Source: Aeromonas aquatica | GTDB lineage: Bacteria > Pseudomonadota > Gammaproteobacteria > Enterobacterales > Aeromonadaceae | Reading direction: 5' to 3' | DNA: 36,850 nucleotides | Assembly (NCBI RefSeq): GCF_000764655.1 | Contig: NZ_JRGL01000029.1 | Coordinates: forward strand, 1 to 36,850 | In this document: positions 8,793 through 17,849 of the stretch, in pieces | Position numbering within the stretch: position 1 is the first letter of the stretch | Layout: the number at the start of each line of letters is the position of its first letter | The notes under the pieces: generated by a model | What the model saw: the letters and a program-made list of their open reading frames with translations, nothing else | What the model was told of the DNA's origin: nothing | Databases searched by the model: none | Position numbers and translations under genes: made by a program

Positions 8793-9368
8793 TTAGCGCT
8801 GACGCTCTTGGGCACGCAGCTTGAGCTGTTTCGATTGCACATGCAGGCTGGCGCGTACCAGCAGTTCCCGGTCATCTTCACGGATGCGGGCATAGTCGAG
8901 CAATACATGGGTGCCGTGTTCGCCAGACTCAAGGTGTTTGACTTCGGCATAGCAGTAGACGGCGGCCGCCTCTTCCCGCAGGAAGATCTTGAGCCGCACT
9001 AGCTGGTGGAGCTGTGGCAGCTCGCCGTGGCCCTGGCGCGGGTGCAGATAGGTGAGCTGGCCGGCGCCAAAGCGCAGGGTGTGGAAGCGATGCTCGGGGT
9101 GATCCTGCGCCGCCAGCACATAGCCCATGATCATGTCGATCTTGCGGGACTGCTGGTTGATGATCTCCACCAGATCGTGCATCGATTCGAGCTGGTTGCG
9201 CAGCAGACGGCTGTTGACCAGATCGATAGAGGTGATGGCGGAGGCGATGCGAAAGGGCTCGGGCAATTCGGCGTCCAGCGCCTCCAATGTCGGCAGGTGA
9301 AAGTCGGCCGGCATGGGGATCACATTGACCGGCGTGGCGTGGGTGACGCTGAAGAACTGTTCCTGCAT
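8793..9368 (-). CDS. PilZ-domain-like protein upstream of mfd
   Basis: This is a 191-aa soluble protein. By position next to mfd and lolC it corresponds to the Vibrio PilZ protein at the same place (PlzB, as recalled). It has a helical N-terminal half (about 1-85) and a C-terminal beta-rich half that looks PilZ-like (LVRLKIFLREE... YAEVKHL ... LLDYARI). The canonical c-di-GMP motif RxxxR followed by (D/N)xSxxG is not visible, so binding of c-di-GMP is doubtful. An AAGGGA ribosome site precedes the ATG by about 9 bases. It is divergent from lolCDE and probably co-transcribed with mfd. Family assignment rests largely on context. Confidence 0.7.
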   Translation of the reverse strand: MQEQFFSVTHATPVNVIPMPADFHLPTLEALDAELPEPFRIASAITSIDLVNSRLLRNQLESMHDLVEIINQQSRKIDMIMGYVLAAQDHPEHRFHTLRFGAGQLTYLHPRQGHGELPQLHQLVRLKIFLREEAAAVYCYAEVKHLESGEHGTHVLLDYARIREDDRELLVRASLHVQSKQLKLRAQERQR

Positions 9369-9380
9369 GGAGGCTATCCC

Positions 9381-9410
9381 TTGTTGTCATAGTCTGTTTG
9401 GCTTTATTAT
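9381..9410 (+). promoter_or_regulatory. candidate promoter of lolCDE
   Basis: TTGTTG at 9381-9386 and TATTAT at 9405-9410 are separated by 18 bases, in the 76-base gap between the divergent PilZ-like gene and lolC. The -35 box is weak. Confidence 0.35.
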
Positions 9411-9444
9411 CCGGCATCTTATTTTGTTGGCAACGTAGATATCC

Positions 9445-10680
9445 TTGAAGACTGGACTTTTTCAGCCACTATCGCTGGCCATAGGCCTTCGCTACGCAGG
9501 CTCGCGACGCAGTAACCGCTTCGTCTCCTTCATCTCCCTGTTTTCCACCTTCGGCATCGCCATCGGGGTCGCCGCCCTGATGGTGGTCATCTCGGTGATG
9601 AACGGCTTCGAGGGGCAGCTCAAGGGCCGTATCCTCGGGGTGATCCCCCATGTGGTGGTGACCAATCCGGCGGGGCGCATCGATGCGGCGCCCGCAGGCC
9701 TGCCCGACTTGGCCAAGCTGCCCCACGTGGTCGCCCATGCCCCCATGCTCGACAGCGAAGGCATGTTGCAGAGCCCGGGGCAGCTCACCGGCGTCAGCGT
9801 GCAGGGCATAGATCCGGCGCATTGGCCCAAGGATGACATCCTCCATGCCCAGATGCTGGGGGGGCGCCTCAACAGCCTGCAGCGCGGTGAATACCACATC
9901 GTGCTGGGGCAGGGGGTCGCCAACCGTCTCAAGGTGTCGATCGGTGACGAGGTACGTCTCATCCTGACCGAAGGCACCCGCTTCACTCCCTTTGGCCGGG
10001 TACCGGCCCAGCGTCTGTTCACCGTCTCCGGCATCTTCGGGGTCGGCGCCGACGTGGATAGCCAGGTGGCGCTGATCGCGCTCGGCGACGCCCAGCGCAT
10101 GCTGCGCCTGCCCGAGGGCACCGTCGGTGGCATTCGCCTCTGGCTGGATGATCCTTTCGCCGCCGATCAGGTGATCAAGACGCCGTTGCCGGACGGGTTG
10201 GAGTGGCAGGACTGGCGCCGCGAGCGCGGTGAGCTGTTCCAGGCGGTGGCCATGGAGAAACGCATGATGGGGCTGATGCTGGTGCTGATCATCGCGGTCG
10301 CCACCTTCAACATCCTCTCCGCCCTGGTGATGGTGGTCACCGACAAGGAGGGAGAAGTCGCCATCCTGCGCACCATGGGCATGAGCGAGTCTGGCATCGT
10401 CAAGATCTTCATGGTGCTGGGTGCATCCAGCGGCGTCATCGGCGCCCTGTTCGGTGGCCTGGCGGGGCTGGCGCTCTCCCTGGGTCTCAACCCCTTGCTC
10501 GATGCGGTGGGTCTCAACCTCTATATGGCCGCCGGCGGCTCGGGCCTGCCGGTCATCGTCGAGCCCGCTCAGGTCATCACCATCCTGCTTGGCGCCGTGC
10601 TGCTCAGCTTCAGTGCCACCCTCTATCCGGCGGCCCGTGCGGCCCGGGTGAAACCGGCCGAGGCATTACGTTATGAATAG
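9445..10680 (+). CDS. lolC: lipoprotein-releasing ABC transporter permease LolC
   Basis: This 411-aa inner-membrane permease of the LolCDE complex extracts outer-membrane lipoproteins from the inner membrane and passes them to LolA. It has the MacB/FtsX architecture: TM1 (about residues 25-50, within [31 protein letters not shown]), a large periplasmic domain, and three C-terminal TMs starting near 270 ([21 protein letters not shown]...). The start is TTG: an in-frame TAG lies 9 bases upstream and no ATG fits the family's N-terminus. The Shine-Dalgarno site is weak. The gene leads directly into lolD. Confidence 0.92.
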   Translation: MKTGLFQPLSLAIGLRYAGSRRSNRFVSFISLFSTFGIAIGVAALMVVISVMNGFEGQLKGRILGVIPHVVVTNPAGRIDAAPAGLPDLAKLPHVVAHAPMLDSEGMLQSPGQLTGVSVQGIDPAHWPKDDILHAQMLGGRLNSLQRGEYHIVLGQGVANRLKVSIGDEVRLILTEGTRFTPFGRVPAQRLFTVSGIFGVGADVDSQVALIALGDAQRMLRLPEGTVGGIRLWLDDPFAADQVIKTPLPDGLEWQDWRRERGELFQAVAMEKRMMGLMLVLIIAVATFNILSALVMVVTDKEGEVAILRTMGMSESGIVKIFMVLGASSGVIGALFGGLAGLALSLGLNPLLDAVGLNLYMAAGGSGLPVIVEPAQVITILLGAVLLSFSATLYPAARAARVKPAEALRYE

Positions 10681-10735
10681 CGCCCTGAACAATTCATCTT
10701 CTGTTGTAACATCCCCCCGAAGTGGAGTCCTCTCT

Positions 10736-11419
10736 ATGAATGAACCTTTGCTGCGCTGCGAGGCCCTGAATCATGTCTATCAAGAGGGCAATCTCGAGAC
10801 GCAAGTGCTCAAGGGGATAGACTTGTCCGTGGCCCCCGGCGAGATGCTGGCGGTGGTGGGCAGCTCGGGATCGGGCAAGACCACCCTGCTGCACCTGATG
10901 GGGGCGCTCGACAACCCCTCCAGCGGCGCCGTGCTGTTCAAGGGGCAGGACATCCATCACTGGGACAGCCGTACCCAGGCGAGATTCCGCAATCAGGAGC
11001 TGGGGTTTGTGTATCAGTTCCACCACCTGCTCGCCGAGTTCACCGCGCTGGAGAACACCGCCATGCCGCTGCTGATCGCCGGTGAATCGGTGGCCAGTGC
11101 CAGCGAGAAGGCGACCCGGATGCTGGGGCGGGTTGGGCTCTCCCATCGCCTGCATCACAGACCGTCCGAGCTCTCCGGTGGCGAACGCCAGCGGGTGGCC
11201 ATCGCCCGTGCCCTGGTTAACGAGCCGAGCCTGGTGCTGGCGGATGAGCCCACCGGCAACCTGGATCACGCCAGTGCCACCGCCGTCTATGAGCTGCTGT
11301 GCGAGCTGAACCGGGAGCTGGGCACCGCCTTCGTGGTGGTCACCCATGACTTGAGCCTGGCCGCCAAGCTGCACCGGCGGGTGACCCTGGTGAGCGGCAT
11401 CATGGCGGAGGTCGCCTGA
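10736..11419 (+). CDS. lolD: lipoprotein-releasing ABC transporter ATPase LolD
   Basis: This 227-aa cytoplasmic ATPase powers LolCDE. It shows Walker [10 protein letters not shown] (about residue 42), the LolD-typical [15 protein letters not shown], signature [15 protein letters not shown] (about 146), Walker [13 protein letters not shown], and the switch His in VVTHD. The frame is open from an ATG at 10673 overlapping the lolC stop. The ATG at 10736, with GGAG 8 bases upstream, gives the usual [10 protein letters not shown]-terminus and family length. The stop overlaps the lolE start. Confidence 0.95.
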   Translation: MNEPLLRCEALNHVYQEGNLETQVLKGIDLSVAPGEMLAVVGSSGSGKTTLLHLMGALDNPSSGAVLFKGQDIHHWDSRTQARFRNQELGFVYQFHHLLAEFTALENTAMPLLIAGESVASASEKATRMLGRVGLSHRLHHRPSELSGGERQRVAIARALVNEPSLVLADEPTGNLDHASATAVYELLCELNRELGTAFVVVTHDLSLAAKLHRRVTLVSGIMAEVA

Positions 11420-12660
11420 TGTTCAAGCCGCTGCCCCTGTTTCTGGGCCTGCGTTACAGCCGCTCCCGCCGTCGCAACGGCTTCATCGCCTTCATCTCGG
11501 CCTCCTCCCTCATCGGCATCGCCCTCGGGGTGATGGCGCTGATCCTCGGCCTCTCCGCCATGAACGGCTTCGAGCGCGAGCTCAAGAACCGGGTACTCTC
11601 GGTGGTGCCTCACGGCGAGCTCGTGGGCATGGAGGCACCGCTGCCCGATTGGCCCAGGCTGCGAGATTACCTGCTGGCCCAGCCCGGCATCGAAGCCGCC
11701 GCCCCCGTCATCCGTCTCGATGGCCTGCTGGAGCACGGCTCCGCCTTGAAGGGCGTGCAACTGCGCGCCGTGCTGCCGGAGCTGGAGGCGAACCTGTCGG
11801 ACGCGGGCAAGTACATGACGGGCCGCGGTCTGCGCGAGTTGCAACCGGGCGAGCAGGGGGTGATCCTCGGCAAGACCATCGCCGACAAACTGGGCGTCGC
11901 CATTGGTGACACCGTCGCCCTGCTGCTGCCGCAGGGGGGGGATGCCGCGGGCATCAAGAACCCCAAGCGGGAGGCGCTCAAGGTGGTGGGGCTGTTGGAG
12001 ATCGGCGGCCAACTCGACGGCCTGCTCGGCTTTATGCACCTGACCGATGCCCAGGCCATCACCGGCATGGGCAGCGCGGTGGAGGGCTTCAGCCTCAAGG
12101 TCAATGATGTGCTCAAGGCGCAGTCCATCACGGTGGCGGCGGCGAGCAAGTTCCCGCACTACGTCTACATCAGCAGTTGGATGAGCCGTCAGGGCTACCT
12201 CTATCAAGACATCCAGATGGTGCGCACCGTCATGTACGTGGTGATGCTGATGGTGGTGGCGGTGGCCTGCTTCAACATTGTCTCCACTCTGGTGATGGCG
12301 GTGAACGAGAAGCGCAGCGAGATCGCCATCCTCAAGACCATGGGGGCGAGCCCCGGCCAGATCCGGCTCACCTTCGTCATCCAGGGCATGGTGAACGGGG
12401 TGGCGGGCGCCTTGCTCGGGGCCCTGCTCGGCGGCCTGCTGTCGAGCAAGCTGACCCAGATCCTGAGCGTTATCGAAAAGCTCATCGGCCATCGCTTCCT
12501 CAACCCGGATATCTACTTCATCGACTTCCTGCCAACCGAATTGCACCTGCAGGATCTGGTGATTGTGACCAGTGCCGCTATCCTGATGAGCCTGCTGGCG
12601 ACCCTCTACCCCGCCTGGCGGGCGAGCGGTCTGGTGCCGTCCCGGGAGTTGGGGCACTGA
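11419..12660 (+). CDS. lolE: lipoprotein-releasing ABC transporter permease LolE
   Basis: This 413-aa protein is the second FtsX-type permease of LolCDE. It has an N-terminal TM following NGFIAFISASSLIGIALGVMALILGLSAMNGFE, a periplasmic domain of about 200 residues, and three C-terminal TMs beginning near VMYVVMLMVVAVACFNIVSTLVMAV. It is paralogous to LolC upstream and starts within the lolD stop (TGATG), which implies translational coupling. LolC and LolE are told apart by operon order (C-D-E). A strong terminator follows. Confidence 0.93.
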   Translation: MFKPLPLFLGLRYSRSRRRNGFIAFISASSLIGIALGVMALILGLSAMNGFERELKNRVLSVVPHGELVGMEAPLPDWPRLRDYLLAQPGIEAAAPVIRLDGLLEHGSALKGVQLRAVLPELEANLSDAGKYMTGRGLRELQPGEQGVILGKTIADKLGVAIGDTVALLLPQGGDAAGIKNPKREALKVVGLLEIGGQLDGLLGFMHLTDAQAITGMGSAVEGFSLKVNDVLKAQSITVAAASKFPHYVYISSWMSRQGYLYQDIQMVRTVMYVVMLMVVAVACFNIVSTLVMAVNEKRSEIAILKTMGASPGQIRLTFVIQGMVNGVAGALLGALLGGLLSSKLTQILSVIEKLIGHRFLNPDIYFIDFLPTELHLQDLVIVTSAAILMSLLATLYPAWRASGLVPSRELGH

Positions 12661-12696
12661 ATGCCAGTGGTGACATGACAACAGATGACATAACAA

Positions 12697-12723
12697 AAAG
12701 GGCCCGTCGGGGCCCTTTGTTTT
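12697..12723 (+). terminator. intrinsic terminator of lolCDE
   Basis: AAAGGGCCC and GGGCCCTTT form a 9-bp stem with a GTCG loop, followed by GTTTT. Confidence 0.85.
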
Positions 12724-12800
12724 GGATGAACAAAAGAAGTTTGCTTTGCGTTTAGGCTACCTGAAGGCTCGATTCAATGCAGGAATGCTTAAAGGCAGTG

Positions 12801-13403
12801 TTAGTGCGCATTCAATTCATCGAGAGGCAGTGAGAAACTCGCCACGAACACATCGATAAAGTAGCGCATGGCCGGGTTCATCCGTGCGTCCAGCATCTGC
12901 TCAAGCCGCTTGCGGGCGGGCTCAAACTCCCGGTTGCCGGCATTGATCTCCTCCAGACACTTGGTATAGGCGCAGAGGGTATCCGCATCCTTCACCAGCT
13001 TCGCGAGATCGCCGTCCTGGGCGTCCGATTGTACGCGAGAGTCGAGCAGGGGACGAAAGTCCTCGATGAGCTCCGGCGGCAGCATCCCCAGCAGGCGCTG
13101 CTCGGCCGCGAGCTCTATCTTCTTGTATTCACGGGCTATCTCGGGGTTGAAATACTTGACGGGGGTGGGAAGGTCACCGGTCAGCACCTCGCTGCTGTCG
13201 TGGTAGAGCGCCATCACGGCGGCGCGGTTGGCATCGACATTCCCTTCAAACAACCGGTTGCTGATGACCCCGAGGGCGTGGGCTACCATGGCGACCTGCA
13301 GGCTATGCTCGGCGATGTTTTCGGGCTGGATGTTGCGCATCAGGGGCCAGCGGTAGATGAGCCGCATACGGGCGAGGTTGGCGAAGAAGTGGCTGGGCAG
13401 CAT
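12801..13403 (-). CDS. yfbR: 5'-deoxynucleotidase YfbR (HD domain)
   Basis: This 200-aa HD-domain phosphohydrolase (E. coli YfbR has 199) removes the 5' phosphate from deoxynucleoside monophosphates. Its N-terminus [21 protein letters not shown], the metal-binding His in [17 protein letters not shown], the HD pair in [22 protein letters not shown], and the distal Asp in [15 protein letters not shown] are all present. The frame is open from a TTG at 13424, but the ATG at 13403 has GAGG just upstream and gives the family length. It lies downstream of yccF on the same strand, with only a terminator-like hairpin between them. Confidence 0.93.
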   Translation of the reverse strand: MLPSHFFANLARMRLIYRWPLMRNIQPENIAEHSLQVAMVAHALGVISNRLFEGNVDANRAAVMALYHDSSEVLTGDLPTPVKYFNPEIAREYKKIELAAEQRLLGMLPPELIEDFRPLLDSRVQSDAQDGDLAKLVKDADTLCAYTKCLEEINAGNREFEPARKRLEQMLDARMNPAMRYFIDVFVASFSLPLDELNAH

Positions 13404-13426
13404 GAAGACCTCGAGAGATGACAATG

Positions 13427-13454
13427 AAAAGGGCAGACCCTAGTCTGCCCTTTT
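13427..13454 (-). terminator. terminator hairpin between yccF and yfbR
   Basis: AAAAGGGCAGAC and GTCTGCCCTTTT form a 12-bp stem with a 4-base loop. Read on the minus strand it follows the yccF stop and runs into TTTT. It ends only 24 bases before the yfbR start codon. Confidence 0.75.
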
Positions 13455-13480
13455 TTTCACGTCGGTTCACGTCTTGGCTG

Positions 13481-13915
13481 TCAGCGGATATAGCGACCGG
13501 ATTCGGCCTCGTGGTTGGTCACTATCATCTGGCCGATGGGGGCCAGCGCTATCAAGGCGAGCTTGAGGTGCTGGATGCCGAACGGGATGCCGATGATGGT
13601 GACGAAGCAGGCGAGGGCCGAGGCGATGTGGCCGATGGCGAGCCAGACCCCGATCACCAGGAACCAGAGGATGTTGCCGACGAGCCCCAGGGCGCCGGTG
13701 CCGATGTCGCTCTGGCCGGTCATGGACTTGCGGCTCACCGCCTGCTTGCCGAACGGGAAGAAGGTGAAGGTGCCGATGACGAAGCAGGCGCGTCCCCAGG
13801 GGATCCCGATGAGGGACACGAAGCAGAGCAGCCCGGCCAGCCACCAGGCCAGCCCCATGAAGACGCCCCCCAGCACAAACCAGATCAGGTTAAACAAGAA
13901 GCGAAAAAAGGACAT
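13481..13915 (-). CDS. yccF: YccF-family inner-membrane protein
   Basis: This 144-aa hydrophobic protein has two copies of the YccF domain: FLFNLIWFVLGGVFMGLAWWLAGLL... IGIPWGRACF, then GNILWFLVIGVWLAIGHIASALACFVTIIGIPFGIQHLKLA. The GIP(W/F)G turn after each repeat is typical. The family has no established biochemical role. GGAG lies 8 bases before the ATG at 13915, so I prefer it to the GTG three codons upstream. Confidence 0.88.
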   Translation of the reverse strand: MSFFRFLFNLIWFVLGGVFMGLAWWLAGLLCFVSLIGIPWGRACFVIGTFTFFPFGKQAVSRKSMTGQSDIGTGALGLVGNILWFLVIGVWLAIGHIASALACFVTIIGIPFGIQHLKLALIALAPIGQMIVTNHEAESGRYIR

Positions 13916-14343
13916 TTGGGTCACTCCAGACTCATAAGTTGGTTGTCACCATAGCGATCCGTACTCGGGGACGCAATGGCTGATGCGAGAAGGTAGACAA
14001 TTTGGGTCGCAGCCCCCCAAGAGAGGGGGGCTTGGTGGCGATGTGGATGAAAAAAACCGGGACTTGGCCACAAAAGAGTGAGCAAGTGCAAAATATTGCT
14101 AATCCGTTACTTGAACTCGGCGCCCGCTTTCCCCATATAGAGGGCAGTCTTGCGCAAATTGTGCTGTCTGTGCCCCGGATGGGGGATGTGCGGCTCGACG
14201 CGACCAATGTGCGCCGCTATAATGTCGCGTCATATTTTCTCATCACAAAGACAGTCGTTGTCTTTATAAACAGGAAGACTCCGGGCTTTGCCCAGGGGCA
14301 ATAAAGGGTCAGCACACAGTGCTGAGTTGAACGAGGTAAAAGA
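13916..14343. other. 428-base intergenic region between yccF and tig
   Basis: This divergent gap contains a perfect 8-bp hairpin (AGCCCCCC at 14011-14018 with GGGGGGCT at 14025-14032, no U-tract), the tig promoter near 14195-14223, and a leader of about 110 bases before tig. A 100-codon open frame at 14002-14304 has no family resemblance and overlaps the promoter, so I do not call it. The bolA gene that precedes tig in E. coli is absent here. Confidence 0.5.
14195..14223 (+). promoter_or_regulatory. sigma-70 promoter of tig
   Basis: TCGACG (4 of 6 to consensus) and a perfect TATAAT are 17 bases apart, about 120 bases before the tig ATG. Confidence 0.7.
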
Positions 14344-15654
14344 ATGCAAGTTTCTGTAGAGACAACCCAAGGTCTGGAACGCCGTCTTACCATCACTGTA
14401 CCGGCTGCTACCGTTGACGCTGCCGTGCGTAAAGAATTGAATGGCCTGGCCAAGACTCGTCGCATCGACGGTTTCCGTCCTGGCAAGGCTCCGGTTGCCA
14501 TCATCAAGAAGATGTTCGGCGCCATGGCTCATGCCCGCGTTGCCGATGAAATGATGCAGAACAACTTCATCAAAGCCATCATCGAAAACAAACTGAGCCC
14601 GGCCGGTGCGCCGACCATGGATCCGAAAGAGATCAAGGAAGGCCAGGATTTCGAATTCACCGCCACTTTCGAAGTGTACCCGGAGTTTGAAGTTGCAGGC
14701 CTCGAGACCATCAAGGTCGAGAAGCCGGTTGCGACCGTCAAGGATGAAGATCTGGCCAACATGATCAACACCCTGCGCAAGCAACACGCTACCTGGACCG
14801 ATGTTGACGCCGCTGCCGCCAATGGCATGCGTGTCACCCTGGACTTCGTCGGTTCCATCGACGGTGAAGAGTTCGACGGCGGCAAGGCCGAAGGCTTCTC
14901 CCTGGAGCTGGGCGCTGGCCGCATGATCCCGGGCTTCGAAGATGCCATCCTGGGCAAGAAAGCGGGCGACGAGTTCACCATCGAGGTGACTTTCCCGGCT
15001 GACTACCACGCCGAAAACCTGAAAGGCAAGGCGGCCAAGTTTGCCTCCAAGCTGATCAAGGTGGAAGAGCAGGTTCTGCCTGAGCTGACCGAAGAGTTCG
15101 TCAAGCGTTTTGGCATCGAGAGCGGTTCCGTTGACGAGCTGAAGGCCGAAGTGCGCAAGAACATGGAGCGCGAGCTGGCTCAAGCCCTGAAAAACAGCGT
15201 GAAAGAGCAAGTGCTGAACGGCCTGGTTGAAGCCAACCAGATCGATCTGCCGAAGGCTGCCGTTGCCCAGGAGATCGACACCCTGCGTCAGCAAGCGCTG
15301 CAGCGCTTCGGTGGCTTCCAGGGCGGTAACGCTCCCGAGCTGCCGGCCGAGCTGTTCCAGGCGCAAGCCGAGCGCCGTGTGCGCGTTGGCCTGCTGCTGG
15401 GTGACGTCATCCGCACCAACGAGATCAAGGCTGACGATGCCCGTGTGACCAGCATCATCGAGTCCATGGCTACCGCCTACGAAGATCCGAAGGAAGTGAT
15501 CGAGTACTACCAACAGAACGAGCAAATGCTGAACGGCGTGCGCAATCTGGCGGTGGAAGATCAAGCCATCGACCTGATCCTGTCCAAGGCTCAAGTGACC
15601 GAGAAAGAAGTGGCCTTTGACGAAGTGATCAACAAGTCCGGTGCCGCTGCCTAA
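14344..15654 (+). CDS. tig: trigger factor
   Basis: This 436-aa ribosome-associated chaperone and prolyl isomerase has three parts. The N-terminal ribosome-binding domain has the signature GFRPGKAP (about residues 43-50). The FKBP-like PPIase domain spans roughly 150-245 ([36 protein letters not shown]). A long helical C-terminal substrate cradle follows. The length is close to E. coli Tig (432). GAGG precedes the ATG with ideal spacing. It heads the tig-clpP-clpX-lon-hupB-ppiD proteostasis cluster. Codon use looks strongly biased, as expected for a highly expressed gene. Confidence 0.97.
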   Translation: MQVSVETTQGLERRLTITVPAATVDAAVRKELNGLAKTRRIDGFRPGKAPVAIIKKMFGAMAHARVADEMMQNNFIKAIIENKLSPAGAPTMDPKEIKEGQDFEFTATFEVYPEFEVAGLETIKVEKPVATVKDEDLANMINTLRKQHATWTDVDAAAANGMRVTLDFVGSIDGEEFDGGKAEGFSLELGAGRMIPGFEDAILGKKAGDEFTIEVTFPADYHAENLKGKAAKFASKLIKVEEQVLPELTEEFVKRFGIESGSVDELKAEVRKNMERELAQALKNSVKEQVLNGLVEANQIDLPKAAVAQEIDTLRQQALQRFGGFQGGNAPELPAELFQAQAERRVRVGLLLGDVIRTNEIKADDARVTSIIESMATAYEDPKEVIEYYQQNEQMLNGVRNLAVEDQAIDLILSKAQVTEKEVAFDEVINKSGAAA

Positions 15655-15660
15655 GAACAT

Positions 15661-15691
15661 TTGACTTAAGGTCAAAACTGTTAAGTATAAT
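15661..15691 (+). promoter_or_regulatory. candidate clpPX promoter
   Basis: TTGACT at 15661-15666 and a perfect TATAAT at 15686-15691 have a 19-base spacer, just after the tig stop. TTGAC-TTAAG-GTCAA also forms a short inverted repeat over the -35 box. The long spacer suggests a modest or regulated promoter. Confidence 0.55.
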
Positions 15692-15725
15692 GGCTCGTGT
15701 GATCTCCACTCGGGCCATTTTATTT
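15690..15725 (+). terminator. tig terminator overlapping the clpP promoter
   Basis: ATGGCTCG and CGGGCCAT pair (one G-U) around a 13-base loop and run into TTTATTTTA. The left arm begins in the last bases of the candidate -10 box, so transcripts starting there would skip the hairpin, while tig transcripts would meet it. Confidence 0.6.
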
Positions 15726-15740
15726 TAGGGACAATGCCTT

Positions 15741-16364
15741 ATGTACAAGAACTATAACGATGTGACTGAATCCCCACGCAATGCGCTCATCCCTATGGTG
15801 GTCGAGCAAACGGCTAAGGGTGAGCGTTCTTACGACATCTATTCCCGTCTGCTCAAAGAGCGGGTGATCTTCCTGACCGGTCAGGTTGAAGATCACATGG
15901 CGAATCTGGTGGTGGCTCAGCTGCTGTTCCTGGAGTCCGAGAACCCGGATCAGGACATCAGCATCTACATCAATTCACCGGGTGGTGCCGTCACTGCGGG
16001 GATGTCCATTTATGACACCATGCAGTTCATCAAGCCGGATGTCAGCACCGTCTGCATGGGGCAAGCCTGCTCCATGGGGGCCTTCCTGCTGGCCGGTGGT
16101 GCCAAGGGCAAGCGTTTCTGCCTGCCGAACGCCCGCGTGATGATCCACCAACCGCTTGGCGGTTTCCAGGGCCAGGCATCTGACATCCAGATCCATGCCC
16201 AGGAGATCCTGAAGATCAAGAATACCCTGAACGAGCGTCTGGCCTTCCATACCGGGCAGGACATGGCCACCGTCGAGCGTGACACCGACCGTGACAACTT
16301 CATGTCGGCCGAGCAGGCTGTGGCCTATGGCCTGGTCGATGGCATCCTGAGCCAGCGTGGCTGA
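15741..16364 (+). CDS. clpP: ATP-dependent Clp protease proteolytic subunit
   Basis: This 207-aa serine peptidase is the same length as the E. coli precursor and forms the tetradecameric barrel that works with ClpX or ClpA. The catalytic triad is Ser111 ([12 protein letters not shown]), His136 ([11 protein letters not shown]) and Asp185 (RDTDRDNF). The residue before the catalytic Ser is Cys rather than the usual Ala. The N-terminal segment before [10 protein letters not shown] is likely removed by self-processing, as in E. coli. AGGGA precedes the ATG. clpX follows after 70 bases. Confidence 0.97.
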   Translation: MYKNYNDVTESPRNALIPMVVEQTAKGERSYDIYSRLLKERVIFLTGQVEDHMANLVVAQLLFLESENPDQDISIYINSPGGAVTAGMSIYDTMQFIKPDVSTVCMGQACSMGAFLLAGGAKGKRFCLPNARVMIHQPLGGFQGQASDIQIHAQEILKIKNTLNERLAFHTGQDMATVERDTDRDNFMSAEQAVAYGLVDGILSQRG

Positions 16365-16434
16365 GCAGGGTATTCCGGACTGTTGTAAACTCAACAGAAC
16401 GATCCATCCTCTATTGATAGAACGAGGTTGCTGA

Positions 16435-17709
16435 ATGACAGAGAAACGCAAGGGTGAGGGCGACAAGCTGCTTTATTGCTCTTTTTGCGGCAAAAGCCAG
16501 CATGAAGTGCGCAAGTTGATCGCGGGCCCTTCCGTCTACGTATGTGATGAATGTGTCGAGCTGTGCAACGACATCATCCGCGAGGAGATCCGCGAGATCT
16601 CCCCCAAGCGCGATGGTAGCGAACTGCCGACCCCTCATGAAATTCGTGCGCACCTGGATGACTATGTGATCGGGCAGGAGTACGCCAAGAAGGTGTTGGC
16701 CGTGGCCGTTTACAACCACTACAAGCGTCTGCGCAGCGGCAGCGAAGCCGGTGGTGTGGAGCTTGGCAAGTCCAACATCCTGCTGATCGGTCCGACCGGC
16801 AGCGGCAAGACTCTGCTGGCCGAGACGCTCGCCCGCCTGCTGGATGTGCCCTTCACCATGGCCGATGCCACCACCCTGACCGAAGCCGGTTATGTGGGCG
16901 AGGACGTGGAGAACATCATCCAGAAGCTGCTGCAAAAGTGCGACTACGACGTGGAGAAGGCCCAGCGTGGCATCGTCTACATCGATGAGATCGACAAGAT
17001 CTCCCGCAAGTCGGACAACCCCTCCATCACCCGCGACGTGTCCGGGGAAGGGGTGCAGCAGGCGTTGCTCAAGCTGATCGAGGGCACTGTCGCTTCCGTG
17101 CCGCCGCAAGGAGGCCGCAAGCACCCGCAGCAGGAGTTCTTGCAGGTTGATACCTCCAAGATCCTCTTCATCTGTGGTGGCGCCTTCGCCGGCCTGGACA
17201 AGGTGATCGAGCAGCGTTCCGTCAAGGGGACCGGCATTGGTTTTGGCGCCGACGTCAAGTCCAAGAATGCCAAGGCGACCTTGAGCGAGAACTTTGCCAA
17301 GGTGGAGCCGGAAGATCTGATCAAATACGGTCTGATCCCCGAGTTCATCGGTCGTCTGCCGGTGGTGGCAACGCTCACTGAGCTCGACGAGGCTGCCCTC
17401 ATCCAGATCCTGAAAGAGCCAAAGAACGCGCTGACCAAGCAGTATGCTGCCCTGTTCGCGCTGGAAGAGGTGGAACTGGAATTCCGTGACGACGCCCTGA
17501 ACGCCATTGCGCGCAAGGCGATGGAGCGTAAAACCGGTGCCCGGGGTCTGAGATCCATCGTCGAAGCCGTGTTGCTCGACACCATGTATGACTTGCCCTC
17601 CCTGGAAGGGGTCAGCAAGGTGGTGATCGACGAGACGGTGATCAAGGGGGATTCCGCCCCGCTGATGATCTACGACAATCCCGAGACTCAGGCTGCCGCC
17701 TCAGAGTAA
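16435..17709 (+). CDS. clpX: ATP-dependent Clp protease ATPase subunit ClpX
   Basis: This 424-aa AAA+ unfoldase matches E. coli ClpX in length (424). It has an N-terminal zinc-binding domain with Cys15, Cys18, Cys37 and Cys40, Walker A GPTGSGKT (about residue 120), Walker [11 protein letters not shown], the [10 protein letters not shown] pore loop, and the [13 protein letters not shown] and IGFGADV (IGF loop for ClpP docking) segments. The sensor-2 region [10 protein letters not shown] is near the C-terminus. It is co-directional with clpP and ends in its own terminator. Confidence 0.97.
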   Translation: MTEKRKGEGDKLLYCSFCGKSQHEVRKLIAGPSVYVCDECVELCNDIIREEIREISPKRDGSELPTPHEIRAHLDDYVIGQEYAKKVLAVAVYNHYKRLRSGSEAGGVELGKSNILLIGPTGSGKTLLAETLARLLDVPFTMADATTLTEAGYVGEDVENIIQKLLQKCDYDVEKAQRGIVYIDEIDKISRKSDNPSITRDVSGEGVQQALLKLIEGTVASVPPQGGRKHPQQEFLQVDTSKILFICGGAFAGLDKVIEQRSVKGTGIGFGADVKSKNAKATLSENFAKVEPEDLIKYGLIPEFIGRLPVVATLTELDEAALIQILKEPKNALTKQYAALFALEEVELEFRDDALNAIARKAMERKTGARGLRSIVEAVLLDTMYDLPSLEGVSKVVIDETVIKGDSAPLMIYDNPETQAAASE

Positions 17710-17730
17710 CTGGCTGATCTTTAATCACAT

Positions 17731-17751
17731 AAAGGGGCTTTTTGCCCCTTT
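17731..17751 (+). terminator. intrinsic terminator of clpX
   Basis: AAAGGGGC and GCCCCTTT form an 8-bp stem around a T5 loop, followed by a short U-rich stretch (CATGCTTTTT). Confidence 0.75.
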
Positions 17752-17773
17752 CATGCTTTTTACGGCCAAGGCG

Positions 17774-17802
17774 ATTGAATCTCATCTTCGCGCCCCCATA
17801 TA
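17774..17802 (+). promoter_or_regulatory. sigma-32 (RpoH) type heat-shock promoter of lon
   Basis: ATTGAAT (consensus CTTGAAA) and CCCCATATA (consensus CCCCATnT) are 13 bases apart, ending 47 bases before the lon ATG. lon is an RpoH gene in E. coli, which fits. Confidence 0.75.
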
Positions 17803-17849
17803 CTCAGCCACGTGCTTTGCCAACGGTATAACAAGCCGAGAGGACATAT

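Noticed and set aside
14002..14304. 100-codon plus-strand frame upstream of tig
   Set aside because: It spans the tig promoter, has no family resemblance and no clear ribosome site.
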